Assembly (NCBI GenBank): GCA_003117195.1
Contig: BDSI01000124.1
Span: 1 to 64,000 of the forward strand
Direction of reading: 5' to 3'
Origin: Eudorina sp. 2006-703-Eu-15
Lineage: Eukaryota; Chlorophyta; Chlorophyceae; Chlamydomonadales; Volvocaceae
DNA: 64,000 nt
The position numbers were made by a program, and so were the translations under genes. A model generated the notes under the pieces. That model ran no database searches and was not told where the DNA came from. It saw only the letters and a list, made by a program, of their open reading frames with translations. Positions 1-18,365 of the stretch are shown in pieces. Positions within the stretch are counted from its first letter, which is position 1; each line of letters opens with the position of its first letter.

Positions 1-9818
<9,818 letters not shown>

Positions 9819-10048
9819 GGCTGTGATGTCTTGCGCTGAGCGGTGCTGTGCTGCGCTGCGCTGTACTGTGCTGCGCTGCGCTGTACTGTGCTGCGCTGTC
9901 CGAGGGGGTAACGGGCGCGGCCATGGGAGCAGCGGTGCGGTGGGAGAGGGCTTCAAAGGCTGGTGGGAGGGTGGCGGTGGGGTGGGTGGACCCGCCCGGG
10001 TGGGTGGGTGCCGTACTGATGTACTGCAGAGACTACCGCGACTGGGGT

Positions 10049-10053
10049 TGTAA
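10049..10053 (+). promoter_or_regulatory. TGTAA polyadenylation signal of the NOV-like gene
   Basis: TGTAA is the usual poly(A) signal in chlamydomonadalean algae. This one lies about 230 bases after the stop codon, on the coding strand. Confidence 0.6.
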
Positions 10054-10452
10054 CCAGTGCTGGTAGGTGATGCAGCACGTGAGGCCGACTGACTGACTGA
10101 CTGACTGACGAGTGCGTACTGACGGACTGACGGATGGACTGACTGAGTGGCTTTCGACGTGTTGAGTTGTGAGTTAGGTGGAGGCGAGGTGGGTTGAGGT
10201 GAGGTGGGAGTTAGGTTGAGGTGCGGTGCGGTGAGCTGAGGGCCCCGGGGTGTCTCTGCCTTATGACACCCGGGGGGTGTCCTGGGCCTGTCCCGGTGCG
10301 CATGGTCCCCACCTGGCCCCCCCCCCACCTGCGGTAACCTAGGACGGCCAGTGGTGCTGAAGGCCTCATCCGGGCGCGGGGCGACGGAGGGGCTTTGAGG
10401 GCGACGGAGTCGCCGAGTGATGGACAGCAGGCGCTGGCGTGATGATCCCTAC

Positions 10453-10540
10453 CTCTTGACTATCTACAAAGAATCTTTGACCCCTCTTGACTATCTACAA
10501 AAAAATCGTTGAACCCTCTCGACTATCTACAAAGATTCTA
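10453..10540. repeat. Three imperfect copies of a 31-32 bp unit containing GACTATCTACAAA
   Basis: Starts at about 10453, 10484 and 10516 share the core CT(T/C)GACTATCTACAAA followed by a variable AATC.TTGA-like tail. No coding context. Confidence 0.85.
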
Positions 10541-12022
10541 CGTGGGGTGCATTGATGCGCAGCACCGAGCCGTAACATGTAAACACCATAGCTGCCCCTC
10601 CCGGGCCATCTTGTCCTCGATTTCGCTTTCACCTCCTACACGTCCTGTGGCTCGCACACACACACAGCTGCCTGGGCGTGGGCGGGTCTGGGTGGGCCTA
10701 ACATTGAAAACAGCTGCCGTGCGTGGTCTGGCGTTGTGACCGGCCCTGTCACGCCGATTGACTGCACCCGTCAGTTTACTGCTCCAATTCGGTTATTTGC
10801 GGTTATTGTGAGTTGTTGTGTGATTCGGTTGTCCGTTTCCTTTGGTTTCGGGACCATCACTGATGGTAGAGTGTCGTACTTGTTTGTCTTGTGATTTAGG
10901 TCGAGGCTTTGCGTTGGTGCTTTGTCTCGATTTGCTCTTCGGCAATAGCCGATGAGCAACTAGTAGGCCCCTTTCGTTAGGTTATGGACCTGGCCTAGCG
11001 GAAGAGACATGTAAGGTCGTTCATCACATCATTCATCTCCTGGACCGCGCCCTTGTTCCATTGTCATCATTTGCACGCATAGTGCTTACATCAGCGTTAT
11101 GGACAGCTGCGCGGCGTCGCTTCTGCAACGGACCAGCCAGCTGATCCTACCTTCGGCCTTGCCTCCGGTGTCGCGAATCTACAACAGCGTTTCTGCTGCT
11201 TCCACGATGGCACGGTATTTCTGATCTTGTGTTGATGCAGACTTGTTTGAATGGAACAGCCAACGTGCGCGCATGCGCTGAGGAGTCTCTTTTCTTCTTC
11301 GCGCATGCTTTCCCGGGATGCGGTGTTAAAAGGGAATGGAGGTGCAAGCGGACGACCACAAGCTTCGACGATGAAGAGCTGTTGCGAAGGCACACCACGT
11401 GCGCTCGCACAGCGCTGCAAAGCAGAAAGCTGTAAGTCCCCTTCTCACCGCGCCGGCTGTCACAACAGAGCGTGAGGATCGCGAGTTCCCACGCGCTGAG
11501 CTGCCGGTAAGAGATGCCAATGTGAGTAGTGTTGTGATCAGGAGCAGAATACTTGTGCGATCAAAATGCACAGGGCCTTTAGTCTAGCTCAGAGGACGCT
11601 TACAATCATCCAGACAGAGCCGAAAAGCGATGCTTACCAGCACGCTTTTGGCTAATAAGCGCAAACCCCTCTCAAGTTCGTAAGGCCGACTGGAGTCTTA
11701 CCGCAACGCGGCGCTCCAATACACACGCAAATAAGACGCCAAGATATACGCAACGGAATAAACAACGCAAAGCAATTCACGGTTGCTACCTGATCCCAAC
11801 TCACGAATCGAATGATCACTCTTTCCCGCTCGATTCCTCACACCTACGGACCGGCTACCGACTGGGCGGCGGTTACACCGCGCGCCATAATGCATCGCGA
11901 CGGAACACCTCACTCGCGATAAAACGGTGGGCTAATGCCACAAACTAACCAACATAAATCCGAATTAGGTAACTGCTGCTTGCTGCGCAGTAAAATGACG
12001 ATGACACCCAAACGGCGCGACA

Positions 12023-12055
12023 GCTGTCAGGCCGTATGACTGCTCTACTGACGTA
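12023..12055. repeat. Left copy of a 33-bp inverted repeat bounding the retroelement
   Basis: The reverse complement of these 33 bases matches 19430-19461 with a single one-base gap and no substitution. Within each copy GTCAG and CTGAC can pair as a small hairpin. It lies about 20 bases beyond the putative polypurine tract. Confidence 0.85.
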
Positions 12056-12075
12056 ATAAGTGCCTAGGGGAGACT

Positions 12076-12090
12076 CCCCCCCAAGCGGTC
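12076..12090 (-). other. Candidate polypurine tract
   Basis: On the minus strand CTTGGGGGGGAG follows the last ORF by about 50 bases, the expected place for the plus-strand primer of an LTR retroelement. No LTR boundary was confirmed. Confidence 0.4.
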
Positions 12091-12141
12091 ACCCGATGCA
12101 TGCAGGGTGATCCGCGGCGACTAAGCCACGAGGCACGAACT

Positions 12142-12723
12142 TTAAACCAAATCTTCCACCAAACCGCTATCCTTCACGATCAGCTGCTTGACCAACGGCG
12201 ACGCGAAAATGATCACCCACATGAACAACGCCTCCTCGGATGGAACAAGGGGGCAGCGCAGCATAAGCAAACGACCCTGCCGCTGCAACGACTTCAACCA
12301 GCGCATGCGCAACTCATCCGCCGTAGCGATATATGACACAGGGACACGCGCCACCACGAAACTTTGCGTGAAACGGACTGCCGCTGGCAAGGCCAGATCA
12401 AGCACATGACCGGAAGCAGACAAGAACACAGACTGGACGGCGGACACCTGCCGCTGCACTGACTCATAAAACGACGGCACCAACGGCCCCTTAGGATCGG
12501 CAGACTTACCTTTCATGATGCGGACACCATGCGACATCAAAACCGACCGCACCGCCGGTGAGACCTCCCAAGGGCAAACGACCTCCCCCACCATGCCCAG
12601 ATCCAACGCCGACTTCAACACATCGACATGCTCGCTGGGCACGCTGGACTCGGTGAAACTGCTGGACAGCGCATTGGAGATGAGTGCAACCTTGGACGCG
12701 GAGTGCTCCCCAGGCATGGCCAT
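12142..12723 (-). CDS. Accessory ORF 3' of pol, possible methyltransferase-like module
   Basis: This 193-codon ORF starts 15 bases after the pol stop and is in the -1 frame relative to pol. A -1 shift on the six-G run at 12744-12749 would fuse it to pol without a stop. It has alternating hydrophobic and polar stretches, including DVLKSALDLGMVGEVVCPW, HVLDLALPAAVRF, WLKSLQRQGRLLMLRC and MWVIIFAS. The layout reminds me of SAM-dependent methyltransferase-like modules seen in green-algal retroelements, but no FxGxG or (D/N)PP(Y/W) motif is visible. I do not assign a function. It could be a degenerate enzyme or a structural domain of the polyprotein. Confidence 0.55.
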   Translation of the reverse strand: MAMPGEHSASKVALISNALSSSFTESSVPSEHVDVLKSALDLGMVGEVVCPWEVSPAVRSVLMSHGVRIMKGKSADPKGPLVPSFYESVQRQVSAVQSVFLSASGHVLDLALPAAVRFTQSFVVARVPVSYIATADELRMRWLKSLQRQGRLLMLRCPLVPSEEALFMWVIIFASPLVKQLIVKDSGLVEDLV

Positions 12724-12737
12724 AGAGAGTGCAGCGG

Positions 12738-15700
12738 CTACCGCCCCCCAGAGTCCAAGCTCCAGTCCCCTGACTGGACGGAGGTCACCGCCGCTGAGGC
12801 GCGCAGAACACGTGTTGGGCGTGGACTAGTGGGGGCAAGCATAGTGCGTAGCTGTCGTACCGTGACCATTTCGCTAGCACCATTCTGATACACGACGTCA
12901 AACAAATGAGTGCGGCCCTGAAGGCCTACGTAAGTGGCAATGCCGGATACAGCACCTTGCGCACCCATCCCGGACCCTGTGCGAAGCACCCTGGCACCCC
13001 GCAGATGCTTTAGGTACGAAGGGGGCTCAGGCACAGGCTTGGGGGACGCATCGGGAACAGGCACCTTGGCAAGAGGCCTGGCATCAATCTGCTGGGGAGT
13101 GACACCTTGAGCGACGCACTCGGGGCACACCCAGGTACCCTCGGGGATACGACGCAACGGGGGAGTGAGACAGTACGTGTGCCAGCCCTTCCCGCAGCCA
13201 TCGCAGAGCAACATCCACTCGTCACCGGACGGGGATTGGCACACTTCACAAGGGAGCAAAGCAGAGGGTTTAGCAAGACGTGGATCCACAGTCTCATCCC
13301 GAATGGGCAGGTGGCAAGGAGCACAATCCTTCACGTGAGATTTGAGTGTCAACCCGTTCTGACCCTGAAGAACCAAAACACCGGTGGGCCGCACCTCAAT
13401 GACCCGCAGGATAGTGGGCCTGGCGGCGGGGTCCAGCGTCGTCTGAGAAGTAGTATTGCGATAGTAGACATAGTCCCCAACCTCGAACTCGCGCATTTTT
13501 GGATGGTAGCCACCCCCACGAAGAGCAGCATACCGAAGGGTGTCCCTGTGCTGCGCGATCAGCAGGTTATCCCCAGCAAAGGAGATGCGCTGCCGCATGG
13601 CCTCCCCTTGTGAGAGAAGCGATGAGGCGGCTAGCTCAGGGTTGTCGAAGGAGATGTTATCCGCGAATCGGGGTTTGATCGCAGGGGGAATGGTGGGCTC
13701 TACACCATGCATGATGAGGTAAGGGCTGAACCCCGTGGACTGATGCACGGAACAGTTATAACCCAACATGACGTACGGTAACAATTCATCCCAATCCCTG
13801 CCTTCAGCCCGCTGCCGCGCCATGCGACGGAGCGCCCTTTTGCAGGTCTGGATCACCCTTTCCGCCAAACCATTGGCCTGCGGGTGGTTGGGTGACGTCT
13901 CACGATGATCTATCAGTGAATTCAGCAAGAGCAACGAAAAGGCACCCTTCCACTCACTACCCTGGTCGGTGCAGACCTCGGCGCAGGCACCGTAGCGCCC
14001 TAGGATATGGTGCAAGAACGCGGAAGCCGTGCGATCGGCCTCCTTATCAGGCAACGGAACAAAAACTGCGTACTTAGAGAAATGCTCTACGCAAATCATC
14101 ACGTAGACATTCCCCGAGTTGGTGCGAGTGAACGGGCCACAAAGATCCACGCCCCAGTGATAGAACAAGCCCTGTACCGGCAATGGATGCAGGTCAGGCG
14201 ACGGGGCTGAAAACGAGGTATTAACACGATCACAATGCTCACAGTGTTTGACAAGGTTGACTACGTCTCGGTAGACGCCATGCCACCAGTGACGGGTAAG
14301 CAGCAGCGCAACAGTACGACGCACCCCAAAATGGCCAGTCTCCTCGTGAGTGAGTTTAATCAGTTCCATACAATCAGAAGGCTTGGGAACCAGACGTGCT
14401 TTGGAATCGTTGAACACGCGGTACAACTCACCCCCTTGCATGCGGTAGGCACGAACCCTCCGCGTGACACGCCTCTGCTCGGACGGGGGCAGGTTGGACA
14501 CGTGCGTGCCCGTACGAAGGAAATGCATAGATGCTTCATCATCCCAGATATCCGGCCATCGTCCCTGGGACCCCGAAGAGTCCTCCTGCTCCGCTTGGAC
14601 AGCCGCGGCGAAGACCGTAGGCCAAGGGGAAACAGGCTCGCAGGGAAACAGGGGATAGGCCAGGCCATGAGACGGCTCAGGCACAGCTGGGAACGAGTCA
14701 CTCAGAGCACACGCAGCAACAACCTCATGCAGTGGCGTGTTGGAAAGAACTCGGCACAAAGACAACACACCAACGGTGGAGGCCAAGTCGGGCGCAAGAC
14801 CCAGAATGCGGCGCTTCGGAGCCTCGCTTACCTCGCGAGCCTCTGTGGCCTCATCAGGGTAGCCCATGGCCCGGGCACACTCAAGGACTGTTAGACTGCC
14901 CAATTCCGGCTCACAGGGATCGAACACAAGATCATATTGGTGCTGCAGCTCCGGACGACTTAGGCTGGGAGCCACGCACAAAGGCTCACCCACTTTGTTC
15001 CGGGGGTACGTGCCCGGGGGATCAGGCGCTTGCGCGAGACGCACAGTGCGCCCTGGGGAGAGCACATCCTGGAGCATGGCCGTGGTGGGCGGCTGCACCC
15101 CAGAGATCACCGCGGCAAGCGGCTTTGGCGGTGAGAGGTTTGTCCAATGCGTGGATACGCGATGCGCAAGTGCGCCAAATTGTACTGCATCAAATGTGAT
15201 GGGCTCACCGAACGCTCTCGTGACTCGTGACTGGGCAGCACATGCGTTCTTCCAGGACTCACGAGGCTGCTCACAAACAAGGAAATAAGCGGGTGAACGC
15301 CGCTGGACGCGCTGCAAAGTCTGAATAATGCGAACGACATGATCCACGACGCAGGACTCGGGTGCAAGTGAGCCCGGTTCCTTACCTACGTCGTGCCAGC
15401 ACCAGCTCGCAAACACCACCCACTGGGAGCCGTCACAAGCTCCAGTGGCCATGAGTGACTCCTCCGTTACTTTGCGGGGATCAAGAGGAAGGTCCAACCA
15501 CACACGCTTGTAGGAGTCAGGGGCGAACTGCGCGGGGTACTCAGCGCTCAACCGATCCAAGCGCGCAGACACGATTTGAGCGGCAACTGGATCTGGTTCA
15601 GACGAGATGTAGCGGTTCACCCGGACGCCGCACCGAAGCAGGGCCTCCAGACCAGCACACATGCCCCCCAAGGGCTCGTAAACAGTGACTCCCTTACCCA

Positions 15701-17534
15701 AGGCTTGAGAAAAGAATGCGCGGGACGTAGGATGTGAAGTATTTGCGAAAAGCTCGGGATTGGCGCGCGCAGCTGAGCGGACCCACTTGACCGCCGAGGC
15801 ATGAACGGCGTCACGACGCTCCCTGACCAAGTCAGACTCCTTAGATGGAGGCATGTCTATCACATCAGACGGAAGGCCCAGATGGCCCGACAGAAACTGG
15901 TCAGGGACAAAGCAAAAGTCGTCGGAAAACTTAGCGTGCGGCACGTGGGAAGACAGTGCGGTGCGCACTGCTGTGCACTCCTGAGATGCATGTGACAGGG
16001 CAGCAGACACACGCCGAACGCCGGCCAAATCCTCCTCATCCAACCGAGCACCGGTATTATCAGCGGTCGTCTCCTCAGGATGTCGCGACAACACATCCGC
16101 ATTTTGATGCTTGAGACCCGGGCGATGGATAACCTCAAAGTCGTATTCTTGCAGTACAAGAGCAAACCGGGCGTACTGGCCCGTGAGCCCGTCCGCACTC
16201 ATGAGGTACGTGAGAGGTTGATGATCAGTGACCAGGCTGAACTTCGGACCACCCAACAAGTGATGTCTAAACATTTTCACTGCCCACACAGCCGCGAGCA
16301 TCTCACCTTTGTAGCTGCTGTAATTCCGCTCATGCTTATTGAGTGATCTGCTGATGCAGGCGCACATGTATTCGTTGCCCTGGTCGTCCAGCTGACCCAG
16401 CACGGCACCCAACCCCTTGTTGGAGAAGTCGGTGTGCAAGATGAGGGGCTTGGAGTAGTCGATAGGGCGAAGAATCAACCCCTCCTTGGAGAATACGGAC
16501 TTGAGCGCGGTGAAAGCTGCATCCTGAGCGGGACCCCACACCCATGGCTGATCCTTCTTGAGAAGCACCGTGAGATCGGTGGTGAGCAGGCTCATGTTGG
16601 GGATATAGCACCGGTAGTAATTGATGAAACCCAAGTGAGCGCGAAGCTCGGACACATTGCGAGGAGTGGGAAGGTTCAGGATCGCGGACACCTTGGCGTG
16701 GTGAGGGCTGATTCCATCCGCGCTCAGGTTGTGACCCAAATACTCAATGACATCAGCTCCGAAAATGGATTTATCCGGGTGCGCACGAAGACCACATGAG
16801 TGAAGGGCATCGAGGACAGCAGCGACATGCTGCACATGTTCCTCGGGGGAATTGCTGAAGATTAAAACATCGTCAATGTACGCACGGGCGCAGTGGTCTA
16901 AGCCGGCCTTAGCCAACTCGTAATCCATGACCCGTTGAAACTTGGCAGAAGCATTTTTCAACCCGTACGGCATACGGCCGTACATCATCAACTTATTACC
17001 CATCCAGTACGCAGTTTTGGGCTGGTCCTGCTTGGCAATAGGGATCTGCAGAAAGCCCTGCCTAAGGTCCAACTTAGAGAAAACCTTCGCCTTAGCGCAC
17101 TGATGGAAAATGTCCTCCGGGCGGTGGAGTCCATACCTGTCAGATCGGGTATGCTTGTTCACCGGTCGGTAGTCTTGCGCCATGCGGTGATCCGTCCACA
17201 GGCCCGTGTCAGGATCCTTCTTGGCGGCGATTACCGGATTGACAGCGCACACCGTGGGACCCGTATGCTCAAGAACTATGCCCGCCTTGACCAGCTCCGC
17301 CGTTTTCTGCATGATGACCTCCTTTTCCTTCGGCGAGTACCGGCGCGGCGGTTGAACGATGGGGCGATCCGTGTCCAAATCTAAGGTGAACGGCCCCTGC
17401 TCACCCGAGTAACCGGGCAGCTCCTCCATGCTATACGCAAAAGCCTTGCCCTTGCGCATGCGAACCGCCTCGCGCAGTGCGTGTGACGCACTGGGCTCAA
17501 ACAAGGAACTAATTCCCCCAAATCCATCCCCCAT
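12738..17534 (-). CDS. Pol polyprotein: RT, RNase H, DNMT3-like methyltransferase, integrase, PHD finger
   Basis: 1598 residues. Reverse transcriptase about 60-300 (catalytic D156, YIDD 219-222). RNase H about 360-485 (D369, E411, TDHQPL). Residues about 600-935 resemble a DNMT3-type cytosine-5 methyltransferase: SAM loop YEPLGGMCAGLEAL at 619-632, FASWCWHD with candidate nucleophile C712, CEQ with E755, AHRVSTHWTNL near 790-800, and LTVLECARAMGYPDEA near 881-896. Integrase follows: zinc finger H1063, H1068, C1098, C1101, then D1130, D1190 and E1225 with D,D-35-E spacing. A C4HC3 PHD finger is at 1429-1473 (C1429, C1432, C1444, C1447, H1452, C1455, C1470, C1473), and a Tudor/chromo-like segment at about 1510-1566. 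The ATG lies 12 bases after an in-frame TGA and overlaps the upstream ORF by 26 bases. Confidence 0.95.
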   Translation of the reverse strand: MGDGFGGISSLFEPSASHALREAVRMRKGKAFAYSMEELPGYSGEQGPFTLDLDTDRPIVQPPRRYSPKEKEVIMQKTAELVKAGIVLEHTGPTVCAVNPVIAAKKDPDTGLWTDHRMAQDYRPVNKHTRSDRYGLHRPEDIFHQCAKAKVFSKLDLRQGFLQIPIAKQDQPKTAYWMGNKLMMYGRMPYGLKNASAKFQRVMDYELAKAGLDHCARAYIDDVLIFSNSPEEHVQHVAAVLDALHSCGLRAHPDKSIFGADVIEYLGHNLSADGISPHHAKVSAILNLPTPRNVSELRAHLGFINYYRCYIPNMSLLTTDLTVLLKKDQPWVWGPAQDAAFTALKSVFSKEGLILRPIDYSKPLILHTDFSNKGLGAVLGQLDDQGNEYMCACISRSLNKHERNYSSYKGEMLAAVWAVKMFRHHLLGGPKFSLVTDHQPLTYLMSADGLTGQYARFALVLQEYDFEVIHRPGLKHQNADVLSRHPEETTADNTGARLDEEDLAGVRRVSAALSHASQECTAVRTALSSHVPHAKFSDDFCFVPDQFLSGHLGLPSDVIDMPPSKESDLVRERRDAVHASAVKWVRSAARANPELFANTSHPTSRAFFSQALGKGVTVYEPLGGMCAGLEALLRCGVRVNRYISSEPDPVAAQIVSARLDRLSAEYPAQFAPDSYKRVWLDLPLDPRKVTEESLMATGACDGSQWVVFASWCWHDVGKEPGSLAPESCVVDHVVRIIQTLQRVQRRSPAYFLVCEQPRESWKNACAAQSRVTRAFGEPITFDAVQFGALAHRVSTHWTNLSPPKPLAAVISGVQPPTTAMLQDVLSPGRTVRLAQAPDPPGTYPRNKVGEPLCVAPSLSRPELQHQYDLVFDPCEPELGSLTVLECARAMGYPDEATEAREVSEAPKRRILGLAPDLASTVGVLSLCRVLSNTPLHEVVAACALSDSFPAVPEPSHGLAYPLFPCEPVSPWPTVFAAAVQAEQEDSSGSQGRWPDIWDDEASMHFLRTGTHVSNLPPSEQRRVTRRVRAYRMQGGELYRVFNDSKARLVPKPSDCMELIKLTHEETGHFGVRRTVALLLTRHWWHGVYRDVVNLVKHCEHCDRVNTSFSAPSPDLHPLPVQGLFYHWGVDLCGPFTRTNSGNVYVMICVEHFSKYAVFVPLPDKEADRTASAFLHHILGRYGACAEVCTDQGSEWKGAFSLLLLNSLIDHRETSPNHPQANGLAERVIQTCKRALRRMARQRAEGRDWDELLPYVMLGYNCSVHQSTGFSPYLIMHGVEPTIPPAIKPRFADNISFDNPELAASSLLSQGEAMRQRISFAGDNLLIAQHRDTLRYAALRGGGYHPKMREFEVGDYVYYRNTTSQTTLDPAARPTILRVIEVRPTGVLVLQGQNGLTLKSHVKDCAPCHLPIRDETVDPRLAKPSALLPCEVCQSPSGDEWMLLCDGCGKGWHTYCLTPPLRRIPEGTWVCPECVAQGVTPQQIDARPLAKVPVPDASPKPVPEPPSYLKHLRGARVLRTGSGMGAQGAVSGIATYVGLQGRTHLFDVVYQNGASEMVTVRQLRTMLAPTSPRPTRVLRASAAVTSVQSGDWSLDSGGR

Positions 17535-18348
17535 CGCTGTCCTTCACGTAGCGCTGATAGGCAGCGGCGGCCGAATTTCCCTCAGGGGTGAAAGATCCCA
17601 CACTGGCCATAGCCATGGCGTGACCCCGCGTCTCCCATCGCGCATAGTCCCTAGGATCTGTCTCTGCCCAAGGATCATATCCCACACCGCCGTACTCAGG
17701 CAGACGAACACCCCCGTGTTGCAAGAGAATGCCCCCGGAAGTCACGACATTGGAAGATATAGATGCAAGGTCACTGTCAAGCACGGCGCCGTGCATGGCA
17801 CCAGCACCCGCAGCGAGTGTGAACAGCAAACAAGTGACGAGCGCAAAGGAAGCAAGGCTGAACCAGGTCCGCCGAGCGGGTGGGGGACTGCTAACACTCT
17901 TCTGACGGCGCCCCAAACGAGCCCGCTTGCGCTTACCCTTGCGCTCGACGGATGACCGGGTCGAAAGCGGTGGTGTAACAGGGAACGAGGCAGTCGCCAT
18001 GCACGCTGACTCGATCAGCCGATCCAGCACCATCCCCACCGGCTTTGCCGCGGCGCAACAGAATGCGGTGGACGTGGAGATCAACGTGAGCAGGCTGGTG
18101 AGGAGGTACGTGAGGACGCCCTTCCACATGCCCCAGCTGGCAATATGCCTTGGCAGAGACGTTACGCACTTGGATGGCTGAGCTCCGTCCGGTGAGGGAG
18201 ATGCTGCTGGTGGCGGTGCGGCATCCCCCGTGGAGAAGTGCATGGGCTCGACTGGCATTCTGGCAGCGTTGGCTGGCTTTAGTGAGGGAGATGCTGCTGG
18301 TGGCGGTGCGGCATCCCCCGTGGAACAGTGCATGGGCTCGACGGGCAT
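17509..18348 (-). CDS. Retroelement ORF with two membrane segments and 30-residue repeats (between PR and RT)
   Basis: The N-terminal part has a tandem 30-residue repeat around MPVEPMHCSTGDAAPPPAAS. Two hydrophobic segments follow: VLTYLLTSLLTLISTSTAF and FSLASFALVTCLLFTLAAG. They flank a strongly basic stretch (KGKRKRARLGRRQK). The C-terminal part (GGILLQHGGVRLPEYGG and onward) leads directly toward the RT start. A -1 shift on seven Gs (18369-18375) would join it to the protease ORF. Dropping one G from the five-G run at 17515-17519 would join it to pol. I infer that it is part of one gag-pol polyprotein. The role of membrane segments between PR and RT is unknown; an envelope protein normally lies after integrase. 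Confidence 0.6.
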   Translation of the reverse strand: MPVEPMHCSTGDAAPPPAASPSLKPANAARMPVEPMHFSTGDAAPPPAASPSPDGAQPSKCVTSLPRHIASWGMWKGVLTYLLTSLLTLISTSTAFCCAAAKPVGMVLDRLIESACMATASFPVTPPLSTRSSVERKGKRKRARLGRRQKSVSSPPPARRTWFSLASFALVTCLLFTLAAGAGAMHGAVLDSDLASISSNVVTSGGILLQHGGVRLPEYGGVGYDPWAETDPRDYARWETRGHAMAMASVGSFTPEGNSAAAAYQRYVKDSDGGWIWGN

Positions 18349-18365
18349 GCTGGCAGCGTTGGCTG
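18192..18365. repeat. 90-bp tandem duplication inside the retroelement
   Basis: Two copies, starting at 18192 and 18282, are nearly identical over about 85 of 90 bases. The length is a multiple of three and gives the 30-residue repeat of the overlapping minus-strand ORF. Confidence 0.9.

Larger units (their letters stand above)
9819..12022. other. 3' UTR and intergenic DNA between the NOV-like gene and the retroelement
   Basis: After the TGA at 9816-9818 there is CTGTG/CTGCG-rich DNA, then a TGTAA signal at 10049-10053, GACT repeats, and GGTTGAGGTGAGGTGGG-type simple sequence near 10165-10215. From about 10450 the base composition becomes less GC-rich and no ORF resembles a protein I recognise. 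The part nearest the retroelement (about 11.4-12.05 kb) may include its 3' LTR, but I found no matching copy on the other side. Confidence 0.6.
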
